NCBI RefSeq assembly: GCF_910593785.1
Contig: NZ_CAJVAP010000004.1
Location: forward strand, 1-64,000
Source: Leucobacter soli
Lineage (GTDB): Bacteria > Actinomycetota > Actinomycetes > Actinomycetales > Microbacteriaceae
Length of the DNA stretch: 64,000 nucleotides
Direction of reading: 5' to 3'
Shown: positions 7,946-16,954 of the stretch, one piece after another
Position numbering within the stretch: the first letter of the stretch is position 1
Layout of the letters: every line of letters starts with the position of its first letter
Made by a program: the position numbers and the translations under genes
The notes under the pieces: model-generated
The model's input: only the letters and a program-made list of their open reading frames with translations
Database searches by the model: none
What the model was told of the DNA's origin: nothing

Positions 7946-7951
7946 TAGAAT
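7946..7951 (+). promoter_or_regulatory. -10 hexamer TAGAAT, leaderless start
   Basis: Six nt before the ATG at 7958, in the divergent region between the excisionase and the hypothetical gene. Confidence 0.55.
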
Positions 7952-7957
7952 CGGGAC

Positions 7958-8662
7958 ATGGCTACACCCACTGGTTACCGCCCCGGCGATCAGTCCTACG
8001 ACGGGCTGCTGACGCCGGAAGACCTGCCGGACGGGTGGCACCTGCCTGATCGCTTTCCGGGAGAGCGCACCGAGGACACGAGCGCATTCCTCGATGAAGC
8101 GCTCGGCTACAACGACCAGTTGATGACTGCGGGGGAGCGACAGGCGCAACGCGACTCGGAGCAGAACGAGACCGCCGACGGGCGCTGGCGCTACATCGAG
8201 CACTCGGCGACTGCGACGCGTGTGTTCATCCGGCTCCAGCGCCAGCCGTTCGCGGTGCCCGAGGAAGTGAAGATCACGGGCGTCGTCTACCTCCCGTGGC
8301 GACCGGGCGACCCGATCTCCAGCCAAGACCTTCGCTCGCTTCCGACCGCTCGGATCGAGGCCGCGATCAATGAGCGGCTGTTCGCCATGAAGCGGACGGT
8401 GACCATCACGGGCGGAAAGATCGTGCTGCCTTCGGGGCGGAAAATCAGCGAGCGTGACCTCCTCAAACCGCTCGGAAACCCGAAGCGCACCCCGGACTTC
8501 TACGAACTCGTCGCGCTCCAGTACGGCAAGCTTGTCGCGCAGGGGGATGAGGCACCTGCGGTCACGATGGGCAAGATCAACGGCGTCGCCCACACCACCG
8601 CACAGGGGTGGCTCGTGCGAACCCGCGCGCGGGGACTTCTGCCTCCTGGGCGCAGAGGATAA
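7958..8662 (+). CDS. Hypothetical protein with helix-turn-helix-like C-terminus
   Basis: A 234-aa protein that I do not recognise as a named family. The N-terminal 80 residues are acidic and polar. The middle has predicted strands (TRVFIRLQRQP, EVKITGVVYLPWR, KRTVTITGGKIVL). The last 50 residues (FYELVALQYGKLVAQGDEAP followed by VTMGKINGVAHTTAQGWLVRTRARGLLPPGRRG) look like a short HTH of the type found near integrases on actinobacterial elements, where a recruited HTH reads as NG(V)xxxTAQxWVxxARxRGLLPP. It is divergent from xis-int, so a regulator of element maintenance is possible but unproven. Confidence 0.6.
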   Translation: MATPTGYRPGDQSYDGLLTPEDLPDGWHLPDRFPGERTEDTSAFLDEALGYNDQLMTAGERQAQRDSEQNETADGRWRYIEHSATATRVFIRLQRQPFAVPEEVKITGVVYLPWRPGDPISSQDLRSLPTARIEAAINERLFAMKRTVTITGGKIVLPSGRKISERDLLKPLGNPKRTPDFYELVALQYGKLVAQGDEAPAVTMGKINGVAHTTAQGWLVRTRARGLLPPGRRG

Positions 8663-8741
8663 TAGGTTACAGGGGAAGCCCGCCGGGGGTGCATCTCAAT
8701 TGCGCGAATCCTCTGCTCTGGGCTTGTCCAGATGGTGGCGG

Positions 8742-8747
8742 TAAACT
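8742..8747 (+). promoter_or_regulatory. -10 hexamer TAAACT before the zeta toxin pair
   Basis: It lies 27 nt before the ATG at 8775, which has GGAGGA in between, so this transcript carries a short leader. Confidence 0.4.
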
Positions 8748-8774
8748 GGTAGCTCAGGAACGGAGGAACAGCCC

Positions 8775-9062
8775 ATGAGCCAGACCATCCTGACCGCCCC
8801 TGCACCGCAGGCCCGGCCGGACTACTCGGGTGTCTCCGATGCCATGCTCTACGACATCGCCCGCCACAACGCCTCCGTACTGTCGGCCAAGCTGATGCGC
8901 TTGAGCGATGCCGCCGACAGCGACGAGATGCGCGAGCACTGGGCCGCGCGTCGTCGTCTGGTGAAGCAGCAGGCTCGCGTCCTGAACCCGGAAGTCCGGG
9001 CCGAGATCATCGCGCAGGACGAGGTGTGGCTGCTGGAAAAGCTCGCCCTCACCACCGCGTAA
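8775..9062 (+). CDS. Small protein paired with zeta toxin, putative antitoxin
   Basis: A 95-aa mostly helical protein, 13 nt upstream of the zeta-toxin gene and led by GGAGGA. The sequence (LYDIARHNASVLSAKLMRLSDAADSDEMREHWAARRRLVKQQARVL) predicts a helix-loop-helix bundle with charged faces. The position, size and co-transcription match an epsilon/PezA-like antitoxin, but it has no DNA-binding domain and no family I can name. In the zeta systems the antitoxin sequesters the kinase; here that is inference from gene order. Confidence 0.6.
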   Translation: MSQTILTAPAPQARPDYSGVSDAMLYDIARHNASVLSAKLMRLSDAADSDEMREHWAARRRLVKQQARVLNPEVRAEIIAQDEVWLLEKLALTTA

Positions 9063-9075
9063 CAGCCAGGACGGC

Positions 9076-10119
9076 ATGACGGAGGAAATCGGTTCGGAGG
9101 CGTGGCTGGCCCGGGTCTTCGCCGAGAAGGTGCGCCACGAACTCTTCGACGGACACACGCCGCAGCCGGTGCCGGTGCTGGTGCTACTGGGCGGACAGCC
9201 GGCCGCGGGGAAAACTCGAGCCCAGCACGCGATCCTGACCGAACACGGCGCGGACGATCTGGTCGAGATCACTGGTGATGATCTTCGCGAATTCCACCCC
9301 GAATACGACCTCCTCGCCGACGAAGCACCATTCGAGATGCCCGCACAGACCGCTCCGGTGTCGGGTGGCCTGGTTCGCCTCGCCCTCGACTACGCCCGCG
9401 AGCACGGCTATTCGGTGCTGCTGGAGGGCACGTTTCGGGATGCCGGCATGGTCACCCGGAACGCGATCCGGTTCGCGGACGCGGGCTACCGGGTCGAAGT
9501 TGTCGCGGTCGCCACTCCGGCTGCGGTATCGCGGCTGTCGGCCGAGATGCGATCCCAAGGCTCCGGATACCCCAATGTGGGGCGGTGGACGCCGCCGGAG
9601 GCGCATGAGACCGCGCTGCGGTATTCCCCGGGCGTGCTGGCGGCACTCGAAGCACTCCCGCAAGTGGGCCGGGTGCGCGTGTTCTCCCGAGAAGGGCCAT
9701 TGTATGAGAACGCCCGCACCGTCACTGGTGAATGGGCGGCAGCTCCCGAGGCTTCGCGGGTGCTCACGCTTGAGCAGCATCGACCGCTCGCACCCCTGGC
9801 CGCGCTCGGGTGGCTGCGCGACTACAGCATCGTGTTCCGGCAGGCGTCGGCCAGGCCCGCCTACCTCGGCCCGAACACGGCCCCGGCGTTCCTGCGCTTA
9901 CAGGATGACGCGCGGATGATGATCCGCTCGCTGGCCTTCACTCCCGGTGCACCGCTCGCGGAACTTGAGCAAGCACATGCGGCCCGGCAACGAGTACTCG
10001 AACGGGTGCTCCCTCCCGATCTGCGACCGAGGCCCCGCACTCCATCGGGGAGGCGACTGCCGCCGGTCAAGATGCCGAGCGATCCGCCCCGCAATGAACC
10101 GCCAGCACGCGGCCTATAA
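9076..10119 (+). CDS. Zeta toxin family protein
   Basis: A 347-aa P-loop kinase. Walker A GGQPAAGKT is at residues 37-45. It is followed by the zeta-type substrate motif ITGDDLREFHPEY near 64-76 and LLEGTFRDAG near 115, with the arginine-rich lid around SRLSAEMRSQG. Zeta/PezT enzymes phosphorylate UDP-N-acetylglucosamine and so block cell-wall synthesis. About 100 extra residues at the C-terminus have no assigned role. It likely stabilises the element together with the 95-aa partner upstream. Confidence 0.85.
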   Translation: MTEEIGSEAWLARVFAEKVRHELFDGHTPQPVPVLVLLGGQPAAGKTRAQHAILTEHGADDLVEITGDDLREFHPEYDLLADEAPFEMPAQTAPVSGGLVRLALDYAREHGYSVLLEGTFRDAGMVTRNAIRFADAGYRVEVVAVATPAAVSRLSAEMRSQGSGYPNVGRWTPPEAHETALRYSPGVLAALEALPQVGRVRVFSREGPLYENARTVTGEWAAAPEASRVLTLEQHRPLAPLAALGWLRDYSIVFRQASARPAYLGPNTAPAFLRLQDDARMMIRSLAFTPGAPLAELEQAHAARQRVLERVLPPDLRPRPRTPSGRRLPPVKMPSDPPRNEPPARGL

Positions 10120-10139
10120 GGCCGCCCGGCTGCTGGCGC

Positions 10140-13100
10140 TCACAGGCTGCGTCCGGGCCGTGACCGCTGTGGATCACTGCTCTCGTGGGTGCGGGCCGCT
10201 TCGCGTATCCGACGCGTCCGTGCCTCTCGTGCTTCCTTGGCTGCGGCCGCGCGCGCATCCAGATACTGCCCCGCCTCAGCGGGCGTCATCGAGGTGAGTT
10301 TCGCGACTTCGGCCCGGGCGCGCTGCGCTTTCTGCGTCCAGGCGGTGGCATCTCGGCGGGGCATGTTGAATTCCGCACGCAACGGATCACGCCGCACCTG
10401 TTCTGCACAGTAGGCCTGCGCGGCGAGCTGCTGTTTCGCCTGCCGCTGCTCTTGCTCGATCGCCAGGACTCGCGCACGCGCGGTCGCGGCGGTCGTCTCT
10501 GCCTGGGCCACGCGAGCATCGGCGTCCGTGCGGCGCCCCGCTGCGGCGTCTGCCCACGATTCCCCGTTTCCCGCATGCAGCACGCCCGTTTCGCCCCAGT
10601 CGTGGGAGAGACGATCACGAGCGGCAAGGTGGTGCCGCCGGGTTTCGGCGTGCACCTTCCGGGCGTTGCGCCGCGCGAATGGCCCTGCCGTACGGGCGCG
10701 CAGTTCGGCCCGCGATAGTGCGTCAGCGAGCGCCAGCATCTCCTGCGCGTCCGTGACGGCGGCGTCGCGCAGCGGCACGCGAATGTACTCGCGCAGCTCA
10801 ACTGCGGTCTCGGACGCCGAAGCCGCGACGCTTGCCGCAGCCGCAAGCTCGTGCTGATGCTGCTCCCGCATTCGGTCGAACTCGTCGGCGTACTCCGCGA
10901 ACCGGGCCGCACGCTGCTCGGCTTCCTCCGCGCGACGCGTCAGGCGGGCGACCGCCGACCGCACGCGCTTGGCAGGTCCGTCTTCGATGAGGCCCGCAAC
11001 TTCCTGGATGGCCTGTCCGGTGGCGTGGGTGAGGCCGCGGTCTGCGCGGTCGCGTTCCATCGCCGCGACGAACTGCGCCCTCCCATCCGCGTGGTCGTCC
11101 GCGATCAGGTGGAGCACGTTCTGATCTTCACCGCGCGTCATCCCGACATACACCTGCGCCGCAGTCGTGCTGTCCGTGAGGAGCGTGCGGGATCGTGCGA
11201 TGGTGATGCCCTGCACCCCGTACGCGGTTGCCGCATACGCCAGGTGGGTGTGCGCGGCCACGTAGTCGGCGGGCAGATGGACGCTCGCCTGGTGCTTGCG
11301 TCCGTTCTCCAGCTCTTGCACCCAGATCGACCCGTCTTGCTCGACTTGTTGCACCATCCAGGTCTGCCGGTTCGACACCCTTATTCGGGTGTTGTTCTTC
11401 CGGGTCTGCACGAGGTCGCCCGCCCCGATCGATAGGCCATCGCTGCCCATCGTGGTCATTTTGGGATCGACGAGGCCAGCGGTGACTCTGCGGTCGCGGA
11501 TGAGATCGTTCAGCTTGGCGGCTTCCTCGTTCGAGGACACCGTGACCGACTCGTCCGGGGCTGCTTCGGCGGCGATGGCTGCGCGTGCTGCATCCGCGTC
11601 GGCATGCAATTGGATGAGTCCCAGAGCAGTGAGTTCGTCGTAGATGTCGCCGGGGGCGTCGCCGTCACGCATCCGCACCGTCAGCGCACCATACGCCGGG
11701 TCGGTGAAGCGGTGGACCTCAGCCATGTCGTGGATACGGCCCCGAACCTGTGCCGCAGCGTCGAGCACACCGCCGCGCCCGACGGCGGCGAGTTGCGCGC
11801 GATCCCCGACGAGCGCGACCGACGCTCCCGATTCCGCGCAGATGGTGAGGAGTGCGATTGCGGTGTCCTGATCGAGCATGCCCGCCTCATCTACCACCAG
11901 CCGTGTCCCCACCTCGAGGCGAGCGGCTTCGGGCGGCTCGGCGTAGATGTTCCCGGTCTCGGGATCGGTATCCCCGGGCCTGAGGCGAGTCCAGACGCCG
12001 TCGCGGTTCCATCGGTAGCCGTGCGCGTGCGCGAGAGCGGCGGCGGATTCCGCTGCAACCCCCAGCTTCTCGGCTGCAACCAGTGCCGCCTTCCGCGTCG
12101 GTGCCACCAGTCTCGTCGCCCGTCCCGCATGCTCAGCGGCGTGGGTCGCGGCCAGCAGCATCGTCGTCTTCCCCGACCCCGCAGCCCCCTCCACAATCAC
12201 CAGCGGATCAACCGATGCCACCGCAGCCGCCGAGTCGAGCTGACCGCCATCCAGGCCGAGCCCGAGCGCCCGAGCATGCGCCTCGACACTCGGGTGCGGT
12301 ACCTGCGTCTTGGGGGCCTGCTGGGTGAGGAGGTCGCGGAGTGCGGTTTCGGCCTCGACGACCCGAACGGTCGCCAAATGCGCGACGTGCTCCGGCGCTG
12401 GCGCTCCGGGTGGCAGTACGGAGAAGCAATCACCGAGCGCGAGGCGGGTTGCAAGCTCGGTGAACTGCGCAAGTCCCGCGGGGGCGGTACGGACTCCGTA
12501 CTCGGTGACCAGACGTGCGGCATGCTCCTGGACCGTGTGCCGCGTCCATGTCGACGCTTCTGACGCGCACCGATCCAGCGCCCGCGACGCGATCTTCTCC
12601 ACCGACAGTGCATCCAGCGACACGATGCGCGGCTTCGGTGCACGAGCCAAGCGGTCAGGGTCGTAGCCGGCCTCGCGCAGTTCGGTCAGCCAGGCCGCCT
12701 CCTCGCGGAGCGTGGTCAGTTTCTTCGCTGGCCGCTCATGCGCCCAGGCCTGCGCTGTGAGACGCGAGGCGACCACGGGGCCCATGGTTTCGTCGGGGTG
12801 CGCGGCCTCCCATTCGGCTTCGAGGCGTTCCAGGTTCCGGCGCACCTGGGTGCCGCGCTTGCTCATGAGCGCATTGAACGGCTCCAACTCGACCACCTCA
12901 CCGGTGACGGGGTCGAGGGTGAGACCGTGTTGATCGAGTGCGTCGGCAAGCTGAGGGTGCGCGGCAAGGATCGCGGTGCCCAGGGCACGAATCGTACCCT
13001 GCTGCTTGAACAGCGCCCCCGTATCCAGCGCCCGCCACCGGCCTGCCGCCCACACCCTCGTTCCGATCTGCATATGGATATGCCGATGTGGATCACCCGC

Positions 13101-13589
13101 ACGGGATGTGCGGTGCGAGATGCCGACGACCTGCATCCGCTCGACCGGCACCACCTCCTGACGGCCCAGCGGGCCCACACGAGTCACCGAATGCTGGGCG
13201 AGCCATCGCTGAATCTCCCTGAGCGCATCCTGCTGCGCGGCATCCAGCGCGTCGGAGACGTCGGGGTGAAGGGCGGCGGCGATTGACAATGATTTCGGTC
13301 CGTTGATCGTCATCTCCGCAAACCGGGGAGACCCCAGCCGATCCGCGCCCGCATGGCGCGGACGCCCCATGCTCTCGCCCGTGTCCGGGCTGACCCAGTC
13401 GGCCCAGCCGTGATACTCATCGTTCGACAATGAGCACGCACCAGTCACGTTCCCGGAGCCATCGAGGACCGTGTACTGGATGTTCGCGCCGTCGCGGGTG
13501 TAGTAGTCATCCGCACGGGACCGATCTGCCTCGACATAGCGCAGCGCGTCCGCACCCGTTCCGCGGAACAGGATCACACCGCCATGCAT
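10140..13589 (-). CDS. traA: MobF-family relaxase-helicase (TraA/TrwC-like)
   Basis: A 1149-aa protein. Residues 1-330 are a TrwC relaxase domain: an early tyrosine pair (ADDYYTRDG near 28-33) and the three-histidine metal motif HRHIHMQIG near 168-176. Residues about 440-860 are a RecD2-like superfamily I helicase, with Walker A GAAGSGKTTML near 465, Walker B VVDEAGMLD and a late UvrD_C2 segment YAATAYGVQGITIARS with YVGMTRGEDQ. The last 280 residues are Ala/Arg/Glu-rich and predicted coiled coil. It would nick oriT and unwind the transferred strand. No TraG/coupling ATPase lies beside it. Confidence 0.9.
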   Translation of the reverse strand: MHGGVILFRGTGADALRYVEADRSRADDYYTRDGANIQYTVLDGSGNVTGACSLSNDEYHGWADWVSPDTGESMGRPRHAGADRLGSPRFAEMTINGPKSLSIAAALHPDVSDALDAAQQDALREIQRWLAQHSVTRVGPLGRQEVVPVERMQVVGISHRTSRAGDPHRHIHMQIGTRVWAAGRWRALDTGALFKQQGTIRALGTAILAAHPQLADALDQHGLTLDPVTGEVVELEPFNALMSKRGTQVRRNLERLEAEWEAAHPDETMGPVVASRLTAQAWAHERPAKKLTTLREEAAWLTELREAGYDPDRLARAPKPRIVSLDALSVEKIASRALDRCASEASTWTRHTVQEHAARLVTEYGVRTAPAGLAQFTELATRLALGDCFSVLPPGAPAPEHVAHLATVRVVEAETALRDLLTQQAPKTQVPHPSVEAHARALGLGLDGGQLDSAAAVASVDPLVIVEGAAGSGKTTMLLAATHAAEHAGRATRLVAPTRKAALVAAEKLGVAAESAAALAHAHGYRWNRDGVWTRLRPGDTDPETGNIYAEPPEAARLEVGTRLVVDEAGMLDQDTAIALLTICAESGASVALVGDRAQLAAVGRGGVLDAAAQVRGRIHDMAEVHRFTDPAYGALTVRMRDGDAPGDIYDELTALGLIQLHADADAARAAIAAEAAPDESVTVSSNEEAAKLNDLIRDRRVTAGLVDPKMTTMGSDGLSIGAGDLVQTRKNNTRIRVSNRQTWMVQQVEQDGSIWVQELENGRKHQASVHLPADYVAAHTHLAYAATAYGVQGITIARSRTLLTDSTTAAQVYVGMTRGEDQNVLHLIADDHADGRAQFVAAMERDRADRGLTHATGQAIQEVAGLIEDGPAKRVRSAVARLTRRAEEAEQRAARFAEYADEFDRMREQHQHELAAAASVAASASETAVELREYIRVPLRDAAVTDAQEMLALADALSRAELRARTAGPFARRNARKVHAETRRHHLAARDRLSHDWGETGVLHAGNGESWADAAAGRRTDADARVAQAETTAATARARVLAIEQEQRQAKQQLAAQAYCAEQVRRDPLRAEFNMPRRDATAWTQKAQRARAEVAKLTSMTPAEAGQYLDARAAAAKEAREARTRRIREAARTHESSDPQRSRPGRSL

Positions 13590-13757
13590 CTCGACTCCAA
13601 TCTAAGATGGCTGCTGTCATCGTAGCATACGTTCATTCAAGAGAACAGTGGTGTCATGTGTGATGCCAAGGGGGCTGTGTCGGAGTGACGAGGCCGGGAT
13701 GCGGAAACAGTTGATGGGGTCTGGATGCTCAGGGTGTGGTGCCTCCTTCTTTGTCGA

Positions 13758-14639
13758 TCAGGGGCTCGATAGTGCGGGCAGGATGATCCTGGCGTCATCG
13801 CCGTCGAGCGTAACGATGCCGCGTTCGTCGACGAGGATGACGCTTCCGGCCGGGGAGAGCCCCAGTGCTTCGACGGTGCCGGTCGCTGATCCGATCAGCT
13901 CCCATTCGCCTTTGTCGGCTCGCTGCCGGATCTGCCCGTCGGTGTCGACCCCGACGACCGTGTCACCGGCGGCTTCGAGCAGGTACTGCAGCGGCGCATC
14001 TCCGAGCGGTGTGAATGATACGCCGCCGTCGGTACTGGTGCGCACGCCCTCTGGCGTGGCCGCGTAGATCGTGCCATCTGCGGTCACTGCGAGATCAACG
14101 GCGTCGAGCTCGGAGCGGGACTCCCAGGTGGCACCCAGATCGTCGCTGACCCGCAGCGCAGGGCTGGTTGACCCGATGCCGTAGAGCCGACCGTCCGGGC
14201 TGGCAGTGAGGACGTGAAAGTCCTCTGTGTTGGTGAACGCGACCGGTTGCCAGTTCTTCCCGGTATCGTCGCTGCGGATGATGCCGAGATTCGGGGAGCC
14301 CAGCTCCGCCGGGGTCTCAAGACCCGGATGCCCGGAAGCGATCAGCGCACCTCGCGAGTCGGTAAGTCCCATCAGATCGAAGTCGTAGTCGCCGAGTGGG
14401 CCCTCCACTGCGCCGGCCCCGTTCACGCGGTAGAGACCGGTGTGGGTGCCGACGAGGAAGGTTCCTTCGGCTTCTGGGATCACGGCATGAATGTGGCCGA
14501 AGGTCGGCGGCGAGGATGCTGGCGCAGTCGGGGCGACGGCGGCGCAGCCGGCCAGGACGGTGGTGACGGCAGCCGTCGCCACGGCGATGAACAGCCGTCC
14601 GTGCAGGCGAGGCCTGCGGGGAAGGAGAGATGCGGGCAT
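13758..14639 (-). CDS. F510_1955-type beta-propeller lipoprotein (BNR/sialidase-like repeats)
   Basis: A 293-aa secreted lipoprotein: signal peptide with lipobox VLAGC near residue 32. Then come repeats of the YCF48/BNR kind, with S-x-D-x-G-x-x-W motifs: RSDDTGKNWQPV, RVSDDLGATWES and RTSTDGGVSFTP. This is a 6- or 7-bladed propeller also annotated as an F510_1955-family glycosyl hydrolase, without shown catalytic activity. It is next to DUF305 in many actinobacterial copper islands, so a role in metal handling at the cell surface is inferred. Start ATG 14639 has AAAGG 8 nt upstream. Confidence 0.65.
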   Translation of the reverse strand: MPASLLPRRPRLHGRLFIAVATAAVTTVLAGCAAVAPTAPASSPPTFGHIHAVIPEAEGTFLVGTHTGLYRVNGAGAVEGPLGDYDFDLMGLTDSRGALIASGHPGLETPAELGSPNLGIIRSDDTGKNWQPVAFTNTEDFHVLTASPDGRLYGIGSTSPALRVSDDLGATWESRSELDAVDLAVTADGTIYAATPEGVRTSTDGGVSFTPLGDAPLQYLLEAAGDTVVGVDTDGQIRQRADKGEWELIGSATGTVEALGLSPAGSVILVDERGIVTLDGDDARIILPALSSP

Positions 14640-14733
14640 GAGAATGCCTTTCTGTGGGACGCGAGCAGGCTGCCCGGTCAACGGAGGGATGCAGGTGGCG
14701 CCGGAGAGCGGTGCGAGCTGCGAAGATCAGGTT

Positions 14734-14767
14734 GGGGATCCCCGCCACTGCGTGGGCGGGGATCCCC
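14734..14767 (-). terminator. Perfect 13-bp hairpin between DUF305 and the propeller gene
   Basis: Arms GGGGATCCCCGCC and GGCGGGGATCCCC enclose 8 nt. No T-run follows on the minus strand, so it may be a processing/stability hairpin that lowers expression of the downstream propeller gene rather than a full terminator. Confidence 0.55.
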
Positions 14768-14781
14768 TGTCTGGGCCGGTA

Positions 14782-15390
14782 TCAGAGGTTGCCCAGGAGT
14801 TCCTTCATCGTGGTGATCTCCGCACTCTGGTCGTCGATGACCTGCTGCGCAAGCTTGAGCACGTCCGGGTTCTTGCCGCCATCGAGGGCGGACTGGGCCA
14901 TCTCGATCGCGCCGGTGTGGTGCTCGATCATGCCTTCGAGGAACAGGCGCGTCGCCTCGGTTCCGGTGGCTGATTCCAAGGCGGTCATACTGTCTTTCGA
15001 CATCATGCCACCGCCGTGATCCATGCCGCCCATCGATGATTCATCGGCGGAGACGCCCCAGTTGTCGAGCCAGCCCTGCATGGTCTTGATCTCGGGCCCT
15101 TGGGCGTCCTTGATCTGCTGGGCGAGGGTCACCACTCGGTCATCGATGCCGTCCTTGGCGAGCAGCATGTCGGCCATCTCGATGGCCTGCTCGTGATGCG
15201 GGATCATCATCGTCACGAACATCTGGTCAGCAGCGTTGAACTGCGCTGCGGACTCGGTCGGAGCCTTGGATGAGGTGGATCCGTGATCCATGCCGGGCAT
15301 CCCATCCGACATTCCGCTCGGAGAGCAGCCGGTCAACAGGAGGGCGGTGGACAGTGCGGCCGAAGCCAGCGTAAGCGTGCGAATACGCAT
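14782..15390 (-). CDS. DUF305 family lipoprotein, copper-resistance associated
   Basis: A 202-aa exported protein: signal peptide with lipobox LLLTGC at residues 17-22, then a Met/His/Gly-rich stretch (SGMSDGMPGMDHG). Two DUF305 four-helix-bundle halves follow, each with the metal-ligand signature: MIPHHEQAIEMA near 62 and MIEHHTGAIEMA near 153. A second Met/His cluster (SSMGGMDHGGGMM) joins the halves. DUF305 proteins resemble ferritin-like bundles and co-occur with copper exporters. It probably binds Cu or Ag outside the membrane. Confidence 0.9.
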   Translation of the reverse strand: MRIRTLTLASAALSTALLLTGCSPSGMSDGMPGMDHGSTSSKAPTESAAQFNAADQMFVTMMIPHHEQAIEMADMLLAKDGIDDRVVTLAQQIKDAQGPEIKTMQGWLDNWGVSADESSMGGMDHGGGMMSKDSMTALESATGTEATRLFLEGMIEHHTGAIEMAQSALDGGKNPDVLKLAQQVIDDQSAEITTMKELLGNL

Positions 15391-15483
15391 GAGTATGCGT
15401 CCTTTCGTTCAGTTAAAAGATCAGAGATTCGCGCCCAAAGCAGGGCGCAGCCAGGCTCCAGCCGGGGCCGGAGCGGGCGCGAA

Positions 15484-15978
15484 TCAGGTGCGACTGATCG
15501 ACAGAACGAGAAGAGACGGCGGCCTCGGCCGCGGCAAGACGGTGCCCGCACGCAGCAGGGAACGGGTCGCGAGGACGAGGGAGCACCAGGAGTGCCTGCG
15601 CACGAGCGGCGCGATTAGCAGCATGACACTCGCCAGTAGGGCGAGCACGCACCCGACCATCAGCATGACGTGACCGGGATCCGAATCCCCGCACGGGCCA
15701 GGGCAGCGGGTATCCCCGGGTGCGGGATCCGGCGCAGCCATCATGCCGGATGCGTGCTTCTCCACCGCCATGACCACGCTGCCGCTCATGCCGATGTCCG
15801 CGATTTTGTGATCGCCTCCGATGAGTGCGGCAAGGGGTCTCGTGTCGTGGCTGCCGTGCCCGGCCGAACCGCCCAGCACATGCATGCCGAAGAGCCCTGC
15901 CAGCACCAAAGCGAGCAGACCGAAAGAGATTAGGCAGCGAGGTGAGTCTCTGCGCGGCGTTTCACCACTGGTCAGCAT
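15484..15978 (-). CDS. DUF6153 family membrane protein (copy A)
   Basis: A 164-aa protein with an N-terminal transmembrane helix (CLISFGLLALVLAGLFGMHVL), an exposed loop rich in His, Met and Cys (GHGSHD, KHASGMMAAPD, CPGPCGDSDPGHVMLM) and a second helix (GCVLALLASVMLLI). It ends RPPSLLVLSISRT, almost the same as the end of copy B. Function of DUF6153 is not known, but the family clusters with DUF305 and copper genes. ATG 15978 has AGGAGG 6 nt upstream and is chosen over 16005. The small loop is a plausible metal binder. Confidence 0.75.
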   Translation of the reverse strand: MLTSGETPRRDSPRCLISFGLLALVLAGLFGMHVLGGSAGHGSHDTRPLAALIGGDHKIADIGMSGSVVMAVEKHASGMMAAPDPAPGDTRCPGPCGDSDPGHVMLMVGCVLALLASVMLLIAPLVRRHSWCSLVLATRSLLRAGTVLPRPRPPSLLVLSISRT

Positions 15979-16173
15979 CGCCACCTCCTCTCCCTCGCCA
16001 CGCACCCGCCTGCAGATCGAGGGAGCGCCCTGGTTCTACGCTAAGGCATTCCAGGTGGCACAGGCTGGGAGTCGCAATCCCTGAGCGGGTCACACGACAT
16101 GCTGGCGATGGGAGTCTGGCGGCAGCTCCGGTGCGCATGGTATGGTAACAAAACTGTAACGAAAGGGGCTGGT

Positions 16174-16632
16174 GTGCGAGATGCGGTGAACCGTACGGCC
16201 AAGCGCCCCTTTTTCTCGAGCGTCGGAACGGTCTTCGCGATCGTACTGATGCTCATCTTCGGCTTGGTGGCGATGCACTCCCTGTCCGGCACCGCTACAG
16301 CGCGCGAAGCGCTCGTGCCCGCGAGCACAGCTACCGCCAGCGATACCGTACGCGCGGCCGACGCGTTGACCTTGGACGGCTCGGTGAGCGGGGCGTCCGC
16401 TGACTGTGACGCGAGCTGCGCGCACGGCACAGCTCCTGATCACGGGCACCTGGGCATGCTCATGCTGTGCATGCTGGCCCTGTTGACCGGAGTGCTCTTC
16501 CTGCTCAGGCCCGCTCTGTTTCGTCTCTCCCGCGCCGCCGCACAGTCGGCCGGCTGGCTGAACCGTGCGCTTCCCGCGCCTCAGGCGACCCGTCCGCCGT
16601 CGTTGTTCGCGCTGTCGATCAGCCGTACTTGA
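16174..16632 (+). CDS. DUF6153 family membrane protein (copy B)
   Basis: A 152-aa protein with the same plan as copy A: helix VGTVFAIVLMLIFGLVAMHSL, a loop with CDASCAHGTAPDHGH, a second helix LGMLMLCMLALLTGVLFLL and the terminal RPPSLFALSISRT. It is transcribed divergently from copy A across 195 nt. The GTG at 16174 follows GAAAGGGG; the ATG at 16099 lies upstream of that site and of the TATGGT/TGTAAC promoter-like region, so is rejected. Confidence 0.7.
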   Translation: MRDAVNRTAKRPFFSSVGTVFAIVLMLIFGLVAMHSLSGTATAREALVPASTATASDTVRAADALTLDGSVSGASADCDASCAHGTAPDHGHLGMLMLCMLALLTGVLFLLRPALFRLSRAAAQSAGWLNRALPAPQATRPPSLFALSISRT

Positions 16633-16954
16633 GCCAGGATCTGGGCACGAGCTTGCCCGCGCACTCCGGCGCTGAGCCGCGACGAGCGGTGCGGCTGATC
16701 GACTGACGCCCGGCCTCGTCCGAGGTCAAGCTTCCTGGACGCTGACGCTGCCCGAAGGTCTTGCATGCCGCGCGTGCATAGCCCTTGTCGCAGCCATGCG
16801 ATCGTCTTCCGGCCATCTGGTTGAGTCGGGCAATTCGATCACATTCCCACCCCGCCGGTGTGTCTGCCTGTCGCTCGTGTAACCGAGAGGCTGCGGCTTC
16901 CCTGCCGCAGCCTCGGACCCCTCGCTTCCCTGGCCACCCACTCATGGAACAGTT
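16633..16954. other. 322-nt stretch without a recognisable gene
   Basis: No open frame with coding features. It holds a short minus-strand echo of a DUF6153 3' end (QSISRT at about 16685-16705) and a strong hairpin at 16887-16914. It likely is recombination debris between copper modules. Confidence 0.5.
16887..16914. terminator. Perfect 11-bp hairpin GAGGCTGCGGC/GCCGCAGCCTC
   Basis: Loop TTCCCT, no T-run. It sits between DUF6153 copy B and the 38-aa peptide gene and could separate the two transcripts. Confidence 0.45.

Noticed and set aside
10094-10297. Short plus-strand frame beginning MNRQHAAYKAARLL after the zeta toxin
   Set aside because: It runs antisense through the relaxase C-terminus and overlaps the zeta-toxin end; no homology signals beyond the first few residues.
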